This document shows positions 42,612-53,892 of a stretch of 64,000 nucleotides of DNA, one piece after another. Position numbers and translations under genes: made by a program. Each line of letters begins with the position of its first letter. Position 1 is the first letter of the stretch. The notes under the pieces were generated by a model that was not told the origin of the DNA, ran no database searches, and saw nothing but the letters and a program-made list of their open reading frames with translations. Source of the DNA: Qipengyuania sphaerica (lineage in GTDB: Bacteria > Pseudomonadota > Alphaproteobacteria > Sphingomonadales > Sphingomonadaceae); NCBI RefSeq assembly GCF_019711595.1, contig NZ_JAIGNR010000005.1:62001-126000 (forward strand). Direction: 5' to 3'.

Positions 42612-43568
42612 ATGCTCCACGTCGTCCATCACGAGGATTACATGGCGCCCGCGCCGACGCGCGGTAGTTTCCGGTTCGATAAGTACATGGCGGTGATGGT
42701 CGCACTGCGCGAGAGCGCTTACCCGATCACCGAGCACGCCCCCCCGCCCATGCCGCAGCGATGGCTCGAGGCAGTTCACTGCCCGGATTATGTCGAGCAA
42801 GTCTTCTCCGCCGAGGTGCCGAGAGAAAAGGAACGCCGGATCGGCTTTCCCGTCACGCCGCATATTGCCCAGCGTGTCGCCCATACAAACGGGGGCACGT
42901 GGCTCGCCGCCCAATTGGCCAAGCGCCATGGATATGCGGCCAATTCGGCTGCGGGCAGCCACCATGCCCTTCACGATACAGGGGCTGGTTATTGCGTCTT
43001 CAACGACTTGGCGGTCTGCGCCAACCGCCTGATCACCGAGGGTGACGCAAGCCGCGTCCTGATCGTCGACCTCGACGTCCATCAGGGCGACGGGACGGCC
43101 AGCCTGACCGCGGGTCGCGACGATATCTTCACCCTTTCGATACACGCCGAAAAGAATTTCCCGGTCCGCAAGGCACGCTCGAGCCTCGATGTCCCGCTCG
43201 CCGACGGCACCGACGACGATGGCTATCTCGAGGCGCTCGAACGGCATTTGCCCGAAGTATTCGACCTCTTCTCGCCTGACCTCGTCCTCTACCAGGCAGG
43301 GGTAGACGGACATGCGGACGACCGCCTGGGTCGGCTAGCACTCACCGATGAAGGTCTGGACCGGCGCGATGCCTTCTTGATCGCCGAGGCCCGCAAGCGC
43401 GGCCTGCCCGTGGCCAGCGCGCTCGGCGGCGGTTACGGACAGGACCCGCGCGAAGTGGCCGACCGGCACGCGCGCTCGATGATCGCCTGCGCCAAGGCAA
43501 ATGCGCAGGAAACAGCGCCTGTAAATCCGGCTTCGACCTGTTATCCTGTATCCATCGGTCGCGCCTAG
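42612..43568 (+). CDS. Histone deacetylase-family amidohydrolase
   Basis: A 318-residue zinc hydrolase. Family landmarks are GGTWLAAQLAKRHGYAANSA, GSHHALHDTGAGYCVFND (paired His plus the catalytic region), VLIVDLDVHQGDGTA with the zinc-binding Asp and His, FTLSIHAEKNFP, LVLYQAGVDGHADDRLG with the second zinc Asp, and LGGGYGQD. Bacterial members act on acetylated polyamines, acetoin-related compounds or protein lysines; the specific substrate cannot be told. It lies in a run with ispG and the small membrane gene; the next gene starts 22 bp on. Confidence 0.9.
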   Translation: MLHVVHHEDYMAPAPTRGSFRFDKYMAVMVALRESAYPITEHAPPPMPQRWLEAVHCPDYVEQVFSAEVPREKERRIGFPVTPHIAQRVAHTNGGTWLAAQLAKRHGYAANSAAGSHHALHDTGAGYCVFNDLAVCANRLITEGDASRVLIVDLDVHQGDGTASLTAGRDDIFTLSIHAEKNFPVRKARSSLDVPLADGTDDDGYLEALERHLPEVFDLFSPDLVLYQAGVDGHADDRLGRLALTDEGLDRRDAFLIAEARKRGLPVASALGGGYGQDPREVADRHARSMIACAKANAQETAPVNPASTCYPVSIGRA

Positions 43569-43590
43569 GACGAGACATCTGGAGGCGAAT

Positions 43591-45042
43591 TTGACTGCCA
43601 TGGAGACGGACTATCTCATCGTTGGCGCGGGGGCGGTTGGACTGTCCTTCGCCGATACGCTGATCGAGCAGGACCCCGATTGCCACATCACCTTCGTAGA
43701 CAAGCATGCCAAGCCCGGCGGGCACTGGAACGACGCCTATGGCTTCGTCGCGCTACACCAGCCGAGCGCGACCTATGGCGTCAACTCGCTGCCCTTCCCG
43801 CACGAGCACATCGACACCCATGGTCCGAACAAGGGACTGCGCGCATTGGCCAGCGGTGCTGAGGTCCTGGCCTATTTCGAAACCGTGATGAATTCGCAGC
43901 TGTTGCCGACGGGCCGCGTTTCCTACCTGCCGTCGACGGCATTCGAAGGCATGGACGGTGACCGCATCGCCACGGTCCGGGCGTTGTTCTCCGGCAAGGA
44001 ATCGCGGATCAAGGTTCGGCGGAAGCTCGTCGATGCGACATTCTACCAGACTTCGGTGCCTTCGACCCACAAGCGCCAGTTCGACGTCGCCGACGGTGTA
44101 GAGGTCGTACCGCCCGGAGATTTGCCCCGTCTCTGGCAGCGCGGCACCGACCAGCCGAAACATTACGTCATTCTCGGTGCGGGCAAGACCGCGATGGATA
44201 CCGGCGTGTGGCTCATCCAGCAGGGTATCGATCCTGCCGCCATCAGCTGGGTTCGCCCGCGCGAGAGCTGGATCTGGAACCGCGAATATACCCAGCCGGG
44301 CGAGGAGAACCTCGAAAAGATCGTCGGCATGCAGATCGCAATCCTCGAAGCGGCGGGCGAGGCGCAGGACGGTGCCGAACTGATGGGAATGCTCGGGCAG
44401 CAGGGCTATTACCTGCGCATTGACGAGAGCGTCGAACCCGAAATGTATCACTTCGCCACCATTTCGCAGGGCGAAGTCGATATCCTCCGCCGTATCGAGA
44501 ACGTCATCCGTAACGGCCGCGTGACCGCGATCGAGCCTGGTAAACTGGTCTTCGCGGACAACGAAGTGGATGTGCCCGAAGGGGCCCTCTTCATCGATTG
44601 CACGGCGAGGGCGGTTCCGATCACGGCGGGGCGAGATGACCGCCCCGTATTCGACGGAGACACGATCCTCCTCCAGCCGCTCCACGTTCCGGCTGTGGTT
44701 TTCAGCGCCGCGCTCGCCGCCTTCCTCGAAGTCAATTTCGATAACGATGACGAGCGCAACGCGCTGGCAAGGCCGGGGCCACTCACCGATACGCCTTCCA
44801 CATTTCCCTACGCCCATCTGGTGACGATGATGAACCGGGGCGCGTGGTCGCAAAACGAAGCGATTGGTCGCTGGTTTGCGACTTCCCGCCTCGACTTCAC
44901 CGGCCCCACGGTTGCCAAGCTCGCCGCCGAAAACAGCCCGAGGCTCGCCATTTTCGCGAAGTTCCAAAAGGCAGCTCGCAAACACATGCCCGATATCGTG
45001 CGCTTGGGCATGCAGGCGAAGGCAATTCACGACGCCAGGTGA
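43591..45042 (+). CDS. FAD/NAD(P)-binding oxidoreductase of unknown substrate
   Basis: A 483-residue flavoprotein-like protein. The N-terminus has the dinucleotide motif DYLIVGAGAVGLSFADTL and DKHAKPGGHWND, similar to flavin monooxygenase-like enzymes, and a second nucleotide site HYVILGAGKTAMDTGVWL near residue 190. RPRESWIWNREYTQPGEEN and SRLDFTGPTVAKLA are further conserved-looking segments. I do not recognise a specific family. The start is TTG 43591, preceded by TGGAGG at a good distance. It is likely co-transcribed with the HDAC-like gene. Confidence 0.78.
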   Translation: MTAMETDYLIVGAGAVGLSFADTLIEQDPDCHITFVDKHAKPGGHWNDAYGFVALHQPSATYGVNSLPFPHEHIDTHGPNKGLRALASGAEVLAYFETVMNSQLLPTGRVSYLPSTAFEGMDGDRIATVRALFSGKESRIKVRRKLVDATFYQTSVPSTHKRQFDVADGVEVVPPGDLPRLWQRGTDQPKHYVILGAGKTAMDTGVWLIQQGIDPAAISWVRPRESWIWNREYTQPGEENLEKIVGMQIAILEAAGEAQDGAELMGMLGQQGYYLRIDESVEPEMYHFATISQGEVDILRRIENVIRNGRVTAIEPGKLVFADNEVDVPEGALFIDCTARAVPITAGRDDRPVFDGDTILLQPLHVPAVVFSAALAAFLEVNFDNDDERNALARPGPLTDTPSTFPYAHLVTMMNRGAWSQNEAIGRWFATSRLDFTGPTVAKLAAENSPRLAIFAKFQKAARKHMPDIVRLGMQAKAIHDAR

Positions 45043-45089
45043 AATCCGTTCACTGGAACGATAGATTCATCCTATATGTTAGTCAGGAT

Positions 45090-45797
45090 ATGAAACGGCG
45101 CGATCTTCTCAAGGGCACGATTGCCCTCGGTGCCAGCTCGATGCTGGCCACTCGTGCCCTTGCGCAGGTCCAGCCTGCTGCCTCCCGCAAGGAGCAACTG
45201 TTCGCCATTGCCCGCGAGCAGCTCGAAAGGGTCGGCGATGTAATTTGGAAAAAGGATATCGTCGGGATTGCCGATTTCGGCCTGCATTCCTCGCAGAAGC
45301 GCTTCCACTTCGTCGACTTGGTGAACGAGCATGTGGAAAGCTTCCATGTCGCGCATGGCACAGGTTCGGACGGCGAGCATGACGGCTGGCTCAAGCGCTT
45401 TTCGAATATCGAAGGCAGCGAAGCGACAAGTCGCGGCGCCTATTTGACACGGAGCTGGTATACCGGCCGCTACGGCACCTCAATCCGGCTCGACGGGCTG
45501 GACCCGACCAACGACATGGCGATGCCCCGCGCGATCGTGATGCACAAGGCCGACTATGCGAGGCCTGAACATGTGGAGAAATGGGGTCGGCTGGGCCGAT
45601 CGAACGGCTGCTTCGTGCTTGGCCCCGAGCAATTCGACAAGGTTCTTCTGGACCTGAGCGGTGGGCGGCTGCTCTATGCAGAAAGCCTGGGCCTGCACGA
45701 GGACGGGCGCCGCGTACCGCCGCCAGTCACACAGACCGAACTGCTGCTGCGAGAAGGCGGCGGCACTTTCGAGCGGACCAACCCCGGCGTCTATTGA
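45090..45797 (+). CDS. Twin-arginine-type exported L,D-transpeptidase-like protein
   Basis: A 235-residue protein with a Tat-like signal (KRRDLLKGTIALGASSMLA, twin Arg at 3-4) and a catalytic domain of the murein L,D-transpeptidase-like family (YkuD_2 type): IVGIADFGLHSSQKRFHFVD, SRGAYLTRSWYTGRYG, RAIVMHKADYA and the active-site SNGCFVLGPEQFDKV with Cys and preceding Arg-Ser. Members crosslink peptidoglycan or have related activities. The start at 45090 follows a CAGGAT stretch. It converges with the L,D-transpeptidase at 45816-47225, leaving 18 bp between them. Confidence 0.85.
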   Translation: MKRRDLLKGTIALGASSMLATRALAQVQPAASRKEQLFAIAREQLERVGDVIWKKDIVGIADFGLHSSQKRFHFVDLVNEHVESFHVAHGTGSDGEHDGWLKRFSNIEGSEATSRGAYLTRSWYTGRYGTSIRLDGLDPTNDMAMPRAIVMHKADYARPEHVEKWGRLGRSNGCFVLGPEQFDKVLLDLSGGRLLYAESLGLHEDGRRVPPPVTQTELLLREGGGTFERTNPGVY

Positions 45798-45815
45798 GCC
45801 GGGGCTAGCCATAAA

Positions 45816-47225
45816 TCAGGTCTGCATGTCGTCGACGATCTCGACGGCTTCCTCGCTCGTCTCGCGGGCTCGGTCGGAAACGCGCGGGGCATCGAGAGCG
45901 GCCAGCACCGGCGCATCGCGTTCATAGATGTCGTTGAACTTGCGCAGCTTCCCGTCGACGTCGGTCGCCATGGTGAAGTAGGTAATGTAGACCGGCCACT
46001 GCCGCTCCATCGCATATCGCGTGTATTCCCCGCTCTGGGTGATCTCGGACACTTCCTCGCGGATCGCGGGAATATCTTCCTTGCTCTTCGCATTGCCGAG
46101 CATCGACATGGTCATCGCCAGCTCGCGCGCGCCCTGCACGCGAATGCAGCCGTGGCTGAGCGCGCGATTGTCCTGGTTGAACAGGTGGCGGCTGGGCGTG
46201 TCGTGGAGAAAGATCGCGTGCTCGTTCGGCATGTCGAGCTTCATCAGGCCGAGCGAATTTTGCGGCCCGGGCTGCTGGACGACCGTAATCCATCCATTCG
46301 CGCCCTTGGTCGCCTTGTATCCCGCATTCCGCGCCCAGGTCGGGTTATTGAGAACCTTGTTGCCGAGCCCTTCGCCCACCACGATCGACTGCGGGACGGT
46401 CCATGTCGGGTTGTAGATAACCGCCTCGACCATTTCGGCAAGCTGCGGGGTCGCCGTGCGGCCGGGCTTCCCGACCACGACGCGATACTTGTCGATGATC
46501 TTGTTGTTGACCGTCAGGCGCAGCATGTACTCGGGCACATTGGTGACGAGATACTGCCGGCCGAGATCCTGCGGCAGCCAGCGCCAGCGGTCCATGTTGG
46601 CGCGGATCAGCTTGATGCGGGCCGGATCGCTCGCCGTCGCGAGTTCGGCCTTGAGCGCGGCATAGTCGGGATGAACCGGGTTGAGAGAGGTGAGCGTGGC
46701 GGCAATCTCGCCGGACGCCAGCGCATCCTCGAGCAGCTTCCAGGTCGGCAAACGGTCCGCATCGGGATCGACAACGAACCACTGGCGGCGCGATTCCATC
46801 GGCGTACGGCCATCGCGCAGGTCCTCGACCAGCCAGACGAAGACCTTGCTGGCGAGAACGTTCAGTTCCTCGCCCTCACCCGCTGCAATTGCAGCTGTGA
46901 GCGCTTCGGACTGGTAATCCGAAGGATTAAGACCCTCGGCCGCCACTCCGGGTATGAAATCGAGCAATTGCTGCGCTTGCGCCAGCGTCCACACTCCTTC
47001 GAGCGACGGGATTTCCTGCACCACCTCGCCGCTGGCCATCTGGATGTCGCCAAAGGCTTCGTCGACAGTGCGGGCGGGGTTTGGCTGCGCCGTTTGTGCA
47101 GTCGGGGCTGCTTCCCCCTTTGGCTGCGGCAGAATGCTTTCGGGCGCAGCTTGCTGAGCGCTCGCCGAAGATGCGAGGAGCGTCGCAGCAAGCGCGATGC
47201 CGGTCGAAGTCTGAAAACGTGTCAT
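45816..47225 (-). CDS. L,D-transpeptidase with N-terminal helical domain (YcbB-like)
   Basis: A 469-residue exported enzyme. It has a signal peptide (RFQTSTGIALAATLLASSASA), a Pro/Gln/Ala linker, an N-terminal helical region (EVVQEIPSLEGVWTLAQAQQ, DLRDGRTPMESRRQW), an adaptor part (RANMDRWRWLPQDLGRQYLV) and the catalytic domain ending with HDTPSRHLFNQDNRALSHGCI, in which SHGC-I-R holds the catalytic Cys. It builds 3-3 crosslinks in peptidoglycan. ATG 47225 has a GGTGGG stretch upstream. It is divergent from an EamA transporter. Confidence 0.9.
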   Translation of the reverse strand: MTRFQTSTGIALAATLLASSASAQQAAPESILPQPKGEAAPTAQTAQPNPARTVDEAFGDIQMASGEVVQEIPSLEGVWTLAQAQQLLDFIPGVAAEGLNPSDYQSEALTAAIAAGEGEELNVLASKVFVWLVEDLRDGRTPMESRRQWFVVDPDADRLPTWKLLEDALASGEIAATLTSLNPVHPDYAALKAELATASDPARIKLIRANMDRWRWLPQDLGRQYLVTNVPEYMLRLTVNNKIIDKYRVVVGKPGRTATPQLAEMVEAVIYNPTWTVPQSIVVGEGLGNKVLNNPTWARNAGYKATKGANGWITVVQQPGPQNSLGLMKLDMPNEHAIFLHDTPSRHLFNQDNRALSHGCIRVQGARELAMTMSMLGNAKSKEDIPAIREEVSEITQSGEYTRYAMERQWPVYITYFTMATDVDGKLRKFNDIYERDAPVLAALDAPRVSDRARETSEEAVEIVDDMQT

Positions 47226-47361
47226 TTGGCCCACCAATATTTTCGCCAGCGGTCGAAACAGCCGCATTTAAGAGGCGCATTTATTCTTTAACTCTCGCAG
47301 ATATTCGGCGATCCCGGCTTGACCATGGCTGAACCGAGTTGCGCCCGCGACAGGGCGCACT

Positions 47362-48261
47362 ATGCCAGCGATAATGAGCGCGAGCGATCACAGCTTCAAG
47401 CCGGTTTTGGCGACTCTGATAGGCATCTGCCTCTTTTCGGCGATGGACGCGGTGATGAAAAGCGCCAGCATCGCGGTCGGCGCCTACAGCGCTTACCTGC
47501 TGAGATGCGCGATAGGTTTCGCGATGATTGCACCGATCTGGTGGTTTCACCAAGGTAGGCTGCCGACACGCGCTGTGATGCGAGTGCATGTCCTTCGCGG
47601 AGTGGTGGTCGCCTTCATGGGTTGGACTTTCTTCGCCTCGCTCGTCCGGCTGCCGTTGGCCGAAGCGATCGCCATCAGCTTCATCGCACCGCTGTTTGCG
47701 CTCTACCTCGCAGCCATCCTGCTCGGCGAGAAGATCGAGCGCCGCGCAGTCTACGCAGCCCTTCTAGGCCTTGTCGGGGTGGTGGTGATCGTCGGCGGCA
47801 AGATGGGTAGCGAGGAGATGGACGAAGATGCCGCCTGGGGCCTCGTGATGATTACCCTGTCCGCCATCCTCTATGCCTGGAATCTCGTCCTCCAGCGCCA
47901 GCAGGCGCTGATCGCCAGCCCGCAAGAGGTCGCGACATTCCAGAACGGCATCGCCGCACTGACCCTGCTGGCGGGTGCGCCATTTCTGCTTGTGATTCCC
48001 GAAAGCCGCGCATGGCTCGAAATTACGGCGGGAGCGGCGCTGGCGGTAAGCGCCGCGCTGTTCCTTTCATGGGCATATGCGCGAGCAGAGGCGCAAAGGC
48101 TGGTTCCGATAGAATATACCGGTTTCCTCTGGGCCTCGCTGTTCGGCTGGTTCTATTTCGGTGAAGGTGTAAGCGCGGCGACCATCTTCGGCGCAGCGCT
48201 TATCGTACTGGGGTCTTGGATCGCGACGCGCAGGCGACGGCCCGTGCAAAGCGCTATCTAG
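47362..48261 (+). CDS. EamA/DMT-family transporter
   Basis: A 299-residue protein with ten hydrophobic helices in two EamA repeats: FKPVLATLIGICLFSAMDAV, LRGVVVAFMGWTFFASLVRL and ALYLAAILLGEKIERRAVYA form the first; AWGLVMITLSAILYAWNLVL, GFLWASLFGWFYFGEGVSAA and FGAALIVLGSWIATRRRR the second. DMT transporters export metabolites or amino acids; no substrate can be inferred. ATG 47362 and ATG 47374 are both possible; AGGGCG before 47362 favours the first. Confidence 0.88.
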   Translation: MPAIMSASDHSFKPVLATLIGICLFSAMDAVMKSASIAVGAYSAYLLRCAIGFAMIAPIWWFHQGRLPTRAVMRVHVLRGVVVAFMGWTFFASLVRLPLAEAIAISFIAPLFALYLAAILLGEKIERRAVYAALLGLVGVVVIVGGKMGSEEMDEDAAWGLVMITLSAILYAWNLVLQRQQALIASPQEVATFQNGIAALTLLAGAPFLLVIPESRAWLEITAGAALAVSAALFLSWAYARAEAQRLVPIEYTGFLWASLFGWFYFGEGVSAATIFGAALIVLGSWIATRRRRPVQSAI

Positions 48262-48270
48262 TTATCCGGC

Positions 48271-48435
48271 TTATTCAGCGGACGCTACGACGGGGGCCGT
48301 TTCGCTGGCCTGCGCTTCGCTTCCGGCGAAAGTGGCAGCGGCGGTAAACATACCTGCCACGCCAAGGGCAGCGGCAATAACGGCAACACGCAGGGTTCGG
48401 TGCGACTTGTTCGTCGCCTCGAGCAAGGCACTCAT
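48271..48435 (-). CDS. Small protein with one hydrophobic segment (54 residues)
   Basis: The predicted protein begins MSALLEATNKSHR, has one hydrophobic stretch (about residues 15-39, VAVIAAALGVAGMFTAAATFA) and an Ala/Glu/Ser tail ending VVASAE. A strong GAGGAG ribosome site lies about eight bases upstream of ATG 48435. I do not recognise the family. It could be a small membrane protein or an exported peptide with a signal-like N-terminus. The gene lies between the EamA transporter (convergent) and acnA. Confidence 0.6.
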   Translation of the reverse strand: MSALLEATNKSHRTLRVAVIAAALGVAGMFTAAATFAGSEAQASETAPVVASAE

Positions 48436-48663
48436 GGTTACAACTCCTCATTGGGCCGCGCGCTTCGGCGGTTCTGGCCGTGCGGCGCGATTGCCCAGAT
48501 TTTGCCTTAATAACCCATGAAGGCTGATGCCGGTTCCCGATGAGACGTTTTGCCTAGGCGGCGACCCTTGATTTTTTGGCCGCTACAGCGCACAGGCGCG
48601 GCACATTTCGCCGCCCGGCCCATTGGTCTGGTGACGGCTCCAATCAGAAAGGACTTCGCACGC

Positions 48664-51339
<2,676 letters not shown>

Positions 51340-51360
51340 GTTCCAACTCCTCGAAATATG

Positions 51361-51388
51361 AAGGGCGGCTCCGCAAGGGGTCGCCCTT
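51361..51388. terminator. Convergent terminator between acnA and ruvB
   Basis: AAGGGCG (51361-51367) pairs with CGCCCTT (51382-51388) across a 14-base loop in the 60-bp gap between the two stop codons, with TTTCCTTT following on the plus strand. Confidence 0.6.
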
Positions 51389-51399
51389 TCCTTTGCACC

Positions 51400-52425
51400 C
51401 TACTTGTCGAACATATCCGTTTGCGGCTTGCTCGGCGGGACGATGCCGAGGTGCTGCCATCCGCCATCGTTGAGCATTCGTCCACGCGCCGTGCGGGCGA
51501 TCAGGCCGAGCTGGATGAGGTAGGGCTCGATCACCTCTTCCACCGTATCGCGCGGTTCGGATAGGCCCGCTGCGAGCGTTTCCACGCCAACCGGCCCGCC
51601 CTTGTAGGTGGTCGCGATCATGGTGAGATAGCGGCGGTCCATCGCATCGAGGCCGAGGCTGTCGACCTCGAGCCGGGTCAACGCCTCGTCGGCGACCCTG
51701 GTGGTCACGACCGGTTCGCCCAAAACGGATGCGAAGTCGCGCACGCGGCGCATCAACCGGCCAGCCACACGCGGCGTCCCGCGCGAACGGCGGGCGATCT
51801 CGCGTGCGCCGCCCTCGTCGATCCCCATGCCGAGCAGCCCTGCGCCGCGGGTGACGACCTTGAGCAATTCGTCCTCGGTATAGAAGTTTAATCGCACCGG
51901 GATGCCGAACCGATCGCGCAAGGGCGTGGTCAGCAGCCCCTGCCGCGTGGTCGCGCCGACCAGCGTGAAGGGCGGCAGATCGATCCGCACACTGCGCGCA
52001 GACGGCCCCTCGCCGATGATGATGTCGAGCGCGCGGTCCTCCATCGCCGGATAGAGCACTTCCTCGACCACAGGATTGAGCCGGTGGATCTCGTCGATGA
52101 AAAGCACGTCGTTGGGCTCGAGATTGGTGAGCAGGGCGGCAAGGTCGCCCGCCTTGGCGATCACCGGCCCGCTGGTAGCGCGGAAACCGACGCCCAATTC
52201 CTTCGAGACGATCTGCGCCAGCGTGGTCTTGCCGAGGCCGGGAGGCCCGAAGAACAGCACATGGTCCATCGCCTCGCCGCGGTTCTTCGCCGCTTCGATA
52301 AACACGCGCAAATTCTCGCGCGCCGCCTTCTGTCCGACGAATTCGGCGAGCGATTTTGGCCGAAGCGCAGCATCGGGATCTTCCGGCTGGCGGTCAGGCG
52401 AATGAAGGGGAACAGGCTCGGTCAC
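51400..52425 (-). CDS. ruvB: Holliday junction branch migration helicase RuvB
   Basis: A 341-residue AAA+ motor. Walker A is [13 protein letters not shown], Walker B is [10 protein letters not shown], the sensor region is [20 protein letters not shown], and the C-terminal winged-helix domain has [20 protein letters not shown] and [15 protein letters not shown]. RuvB drives branch migration with RuvA. Its start overlaps the stop of the upstream DsrE-like gene (ATGA-type overlap at 52422-52425), so the operon order is ruvA, membrane protein, two DsrE-like genes, ruvB. Confidence 0.97.
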   Translation of the reverse strand: MTEPVPLHSPDRQPEDPDAALRPKSLAEFVGQKAARENLRVFIEAAKNRGEAMDHVLFFGPPGLGKTTLAQIVSKELGVGFRATSGPVIAKAGDLAALLTNLEPNDVLFIDEIHRLNPVVEEVLYPAMEDRALDIIIGEGPSARSVRIDLPPFTLVGATTRQGLLTTPLRDRFGIPVRLNFYTEDELLKVVTRGAGLLGMGIDEGGAREIARRSRGTPRVAGRLMRRVRDFASVLGEPVVTTRVADEALTRLEVDSLGLDAMDRRYLTMIATTYKGGPVGVETLAAGLSEPRDTVEEVIEPYLIQLGLIARTARGRMLNDGGWQHLGIVPPSKPQTDMFDK

Positions 52426-52970
52426 GGGATATTCGTGAACCCCTCGTTGTGCAGGATGGCTGTGGCGACGGTTTGTGACAGGGTCATCACTGCGCCCGGG
52501 ATAAGGTCGTCGTTGGTGATGCCGCGCCCGTTGGCGGACTGGCCGCAGATGTAGAAGCGCACGCCGTCGGCGATCATAGCCTTGACGACATCGTGGCTGC
52601 CATGCGTCCGCCCCGGATATTGCCGCTCGTAGCGTTCGCGCGTGGTGATATCGTAGCCCGAGGGGCCGTGGACGATGATCGCCACTTCGATACTCTCCCG
52701 CGGCACGCCGTTTTCGACCAACAGGTTGATGAAGCGGGCCGCGCTGTCGAAGCGCCAGTTCACTTCGCCGTCTTCAGCGCCTTCCGTCGCGTCGAAGATC
52801 ACCTTGTAGGTTTGTTCGATCGGTGCGGGTTGCTCATTGTCCACGACTGTCCAATCGCCGAATTCGGAGAATACCGGTCCGCTGCGGGTTTCGGCTTCGT
52901 GGGCGCTGGCTGGAAGTGCGAAGCCAAGCACAGCGGCACACAGCGCAGAGATCAATTTTCGCATGATCAT
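52422..52970 (-). CDS. Exported DsrE-like protein (copy 2)
   Basis: A protein of about 182 residues with a signal peptide ([20 protein letters not shown]). The DsrE/DsrF-like fold is shown by [42 protein letters not shown] and the Cys motif [20 protein letters not shown]. The single Cys in ICGQSA aligns with the reactive position seen in some sulfur-relay DsrE proteins. It is clearly a paralogue of the next gene upstream (53530). ATG 52970 follows GGGAGGGAAG; ATG 52964 is an alternative two codons later. Confidence 0.82.
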   Translation of the reverse strand: MIMRKLISALCAAVLGFALPASAHEAETRSGPVFSEFGDWTVVDNEQPAPIEQTYKVIFDATEGAEDGEVNWRFDSAARFINLLVENGVPRESIEVAIIVHGPSGYDITTRERYERQYPGRTHGSHDVVKAMIADGVRFYICGQSANGRGITNDDLIPGAVMTLSQTVATAILHNEGFTNIP

Positions 52971-52987
52971 TCTTCCCTCCCTGAAAT

Positions 52988-53530
52988 TCAAAACGGGTTC
53001 ACCGTGTAACCGCGCTGCTGGAGCTTGGCGTGGGCGGTCATGGCGGAGAGGTCCATCTCGACGCCCTCGATCAGCTGGTCGGCGGTTACGCCCTGCGCGG
53101 TGGCGCTCTGGCCGCAGACTATGAAGCGTGACCCCTGGTCAAGGATCGCGCGCACCATTGCGGCGCTGCCGTTCTCGCCCTCCTTGCCATGCGCCGCCCA
53201 GCCCGAGGCCGAAAGCAAGTCGAGCACCGCGGGTCCGTGTACCACCACGGCAACGCGGATATTCTCCTCCGCCACGCCGTTTGCGACATGCATGTTGATG
53301 AACCGCGCGGCGCTCTCAAAGCCGCGATTGCGCGCGCCATCCTTGGCGGCCTTGGCTACGTCGAAGCTGTGCGCGAACTCGGTGTCTGCCGCGAAGGACT
53401 CGAGCCCGTCGACAGAAGCATGCGGTCCGAAGTCGGCAAACACGGGACCGGTTTGGAAAGCGCTCATGTCCTGCGCGGATACTGGCGCACAGAATGCTGC
53501 CAGTGCGAATGACAGAATTGCCCCTCTCAT
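52988..53530 (-). CDS. Exported DsrE-like protein (copy 1)
   Basis: A 180-residue protein with a signal peptide (RGAILSFALAAFCAPVSA). It shares with copy 2 the segments TGPVFADFGP, FESAARFINMHVANGVAEEN, VAVVVHGPA and SRFIVCGQSATAQGVTADQL, so the two arose by duplication. The single conserved Cys lies in VCGQSA. The periplasmic location is unusual for DsrE-type folds, which are best known in cytoplasmic sulfur relay. Its start overlaps the stop of the small membrane protein gene. Confidence 0.82.
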   Translation of the reverse strand: MRGAILSFALAAFCAPVSAQDMSAFQTGPVFADFGPHASVDGLESFAADTEFAHSFDVAKAAKDGARNRGFESAARFINMHVANGVAEENIRVAVVVHGPAVLDLLSASGWAAHGKEGENGSAAMVRAILDQGSRFIVCGQSATAQGVTADQLIEGVEMDLSAMTAHAKLQQRGYTVNPF

Positions 53531-53892
53531 CCGTTTCTCTCCTTAACCCAAGCCCCGGCCTTGATAACTCCCAGGCAGGCCAGTGCTGCTCCCAGCTGCA
53601 GCAGCGGCGCAAACAGGAAAATCAAGCCTCCCTGTGCATCGGGAGCCGCGATATACATCGTCTGGACAAAGGCCCAGAGCCCGAAGGCCGCGATTGCGAG
53701 AGCTGCGATCCCCTTTGCCGTCACATGGCCTTGCGTAATGCACAAGAGCGCGATTGGAGCCACCGCCCATAGGAGAAACAGGAGGGCGAGTGGCCACCAC
53801 CACAGCTGGTCCGGTTCGCCCGCATCCATCATCAGGCCGAGCGTTGCCAGCGCGTAGATCGCCAGGATGCCGAGGCGCCAGTCGCGTGCCAT
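53527..53892 (-). CDS. Small four-helix membrane protein in the ruv operon
   Basis: A 121-residue protein with four hydrophobic segments (LGILAIYALATLGLMM, WWWPLALLFLLWAVAPIALL, GIAALAIAAFGLWAFVQTMY, LIFLFAPLLQLGAALACLGV) and no catalytic motif. I do not recognise a family. It is fixed between ruvA (one-base overlap) and the first DsrE-like gene (overlap), which suggests co-translation with the operon. Confidence 0.7.
   Translation of the reverse strand: MARDWRLGILAIYALATLGLMMDAGEPDQLWWWPLALLFLLWAVAPIALLCITQGHVTAKGIAALAIAAFGLWAFVQTMYIAAPDAQGGLIFLFAPLLQLGAALACLGVIKAGAWVKERNG

Noticed and set aside
45055-45080. GGAAC-N17-TGTT before the Tat-type transpeptidase gene
   Set aside because: The -10 element deviates and the predicted start would leave only about three leader bases; recorded as weak only.
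48512-48537. Minus-strand GGAAC-N17-GGTT upstream of the 54-residue protein gene
   Set aside because: The -10 element is degenerate, so it does not reach the standard used for the two exact motifs.
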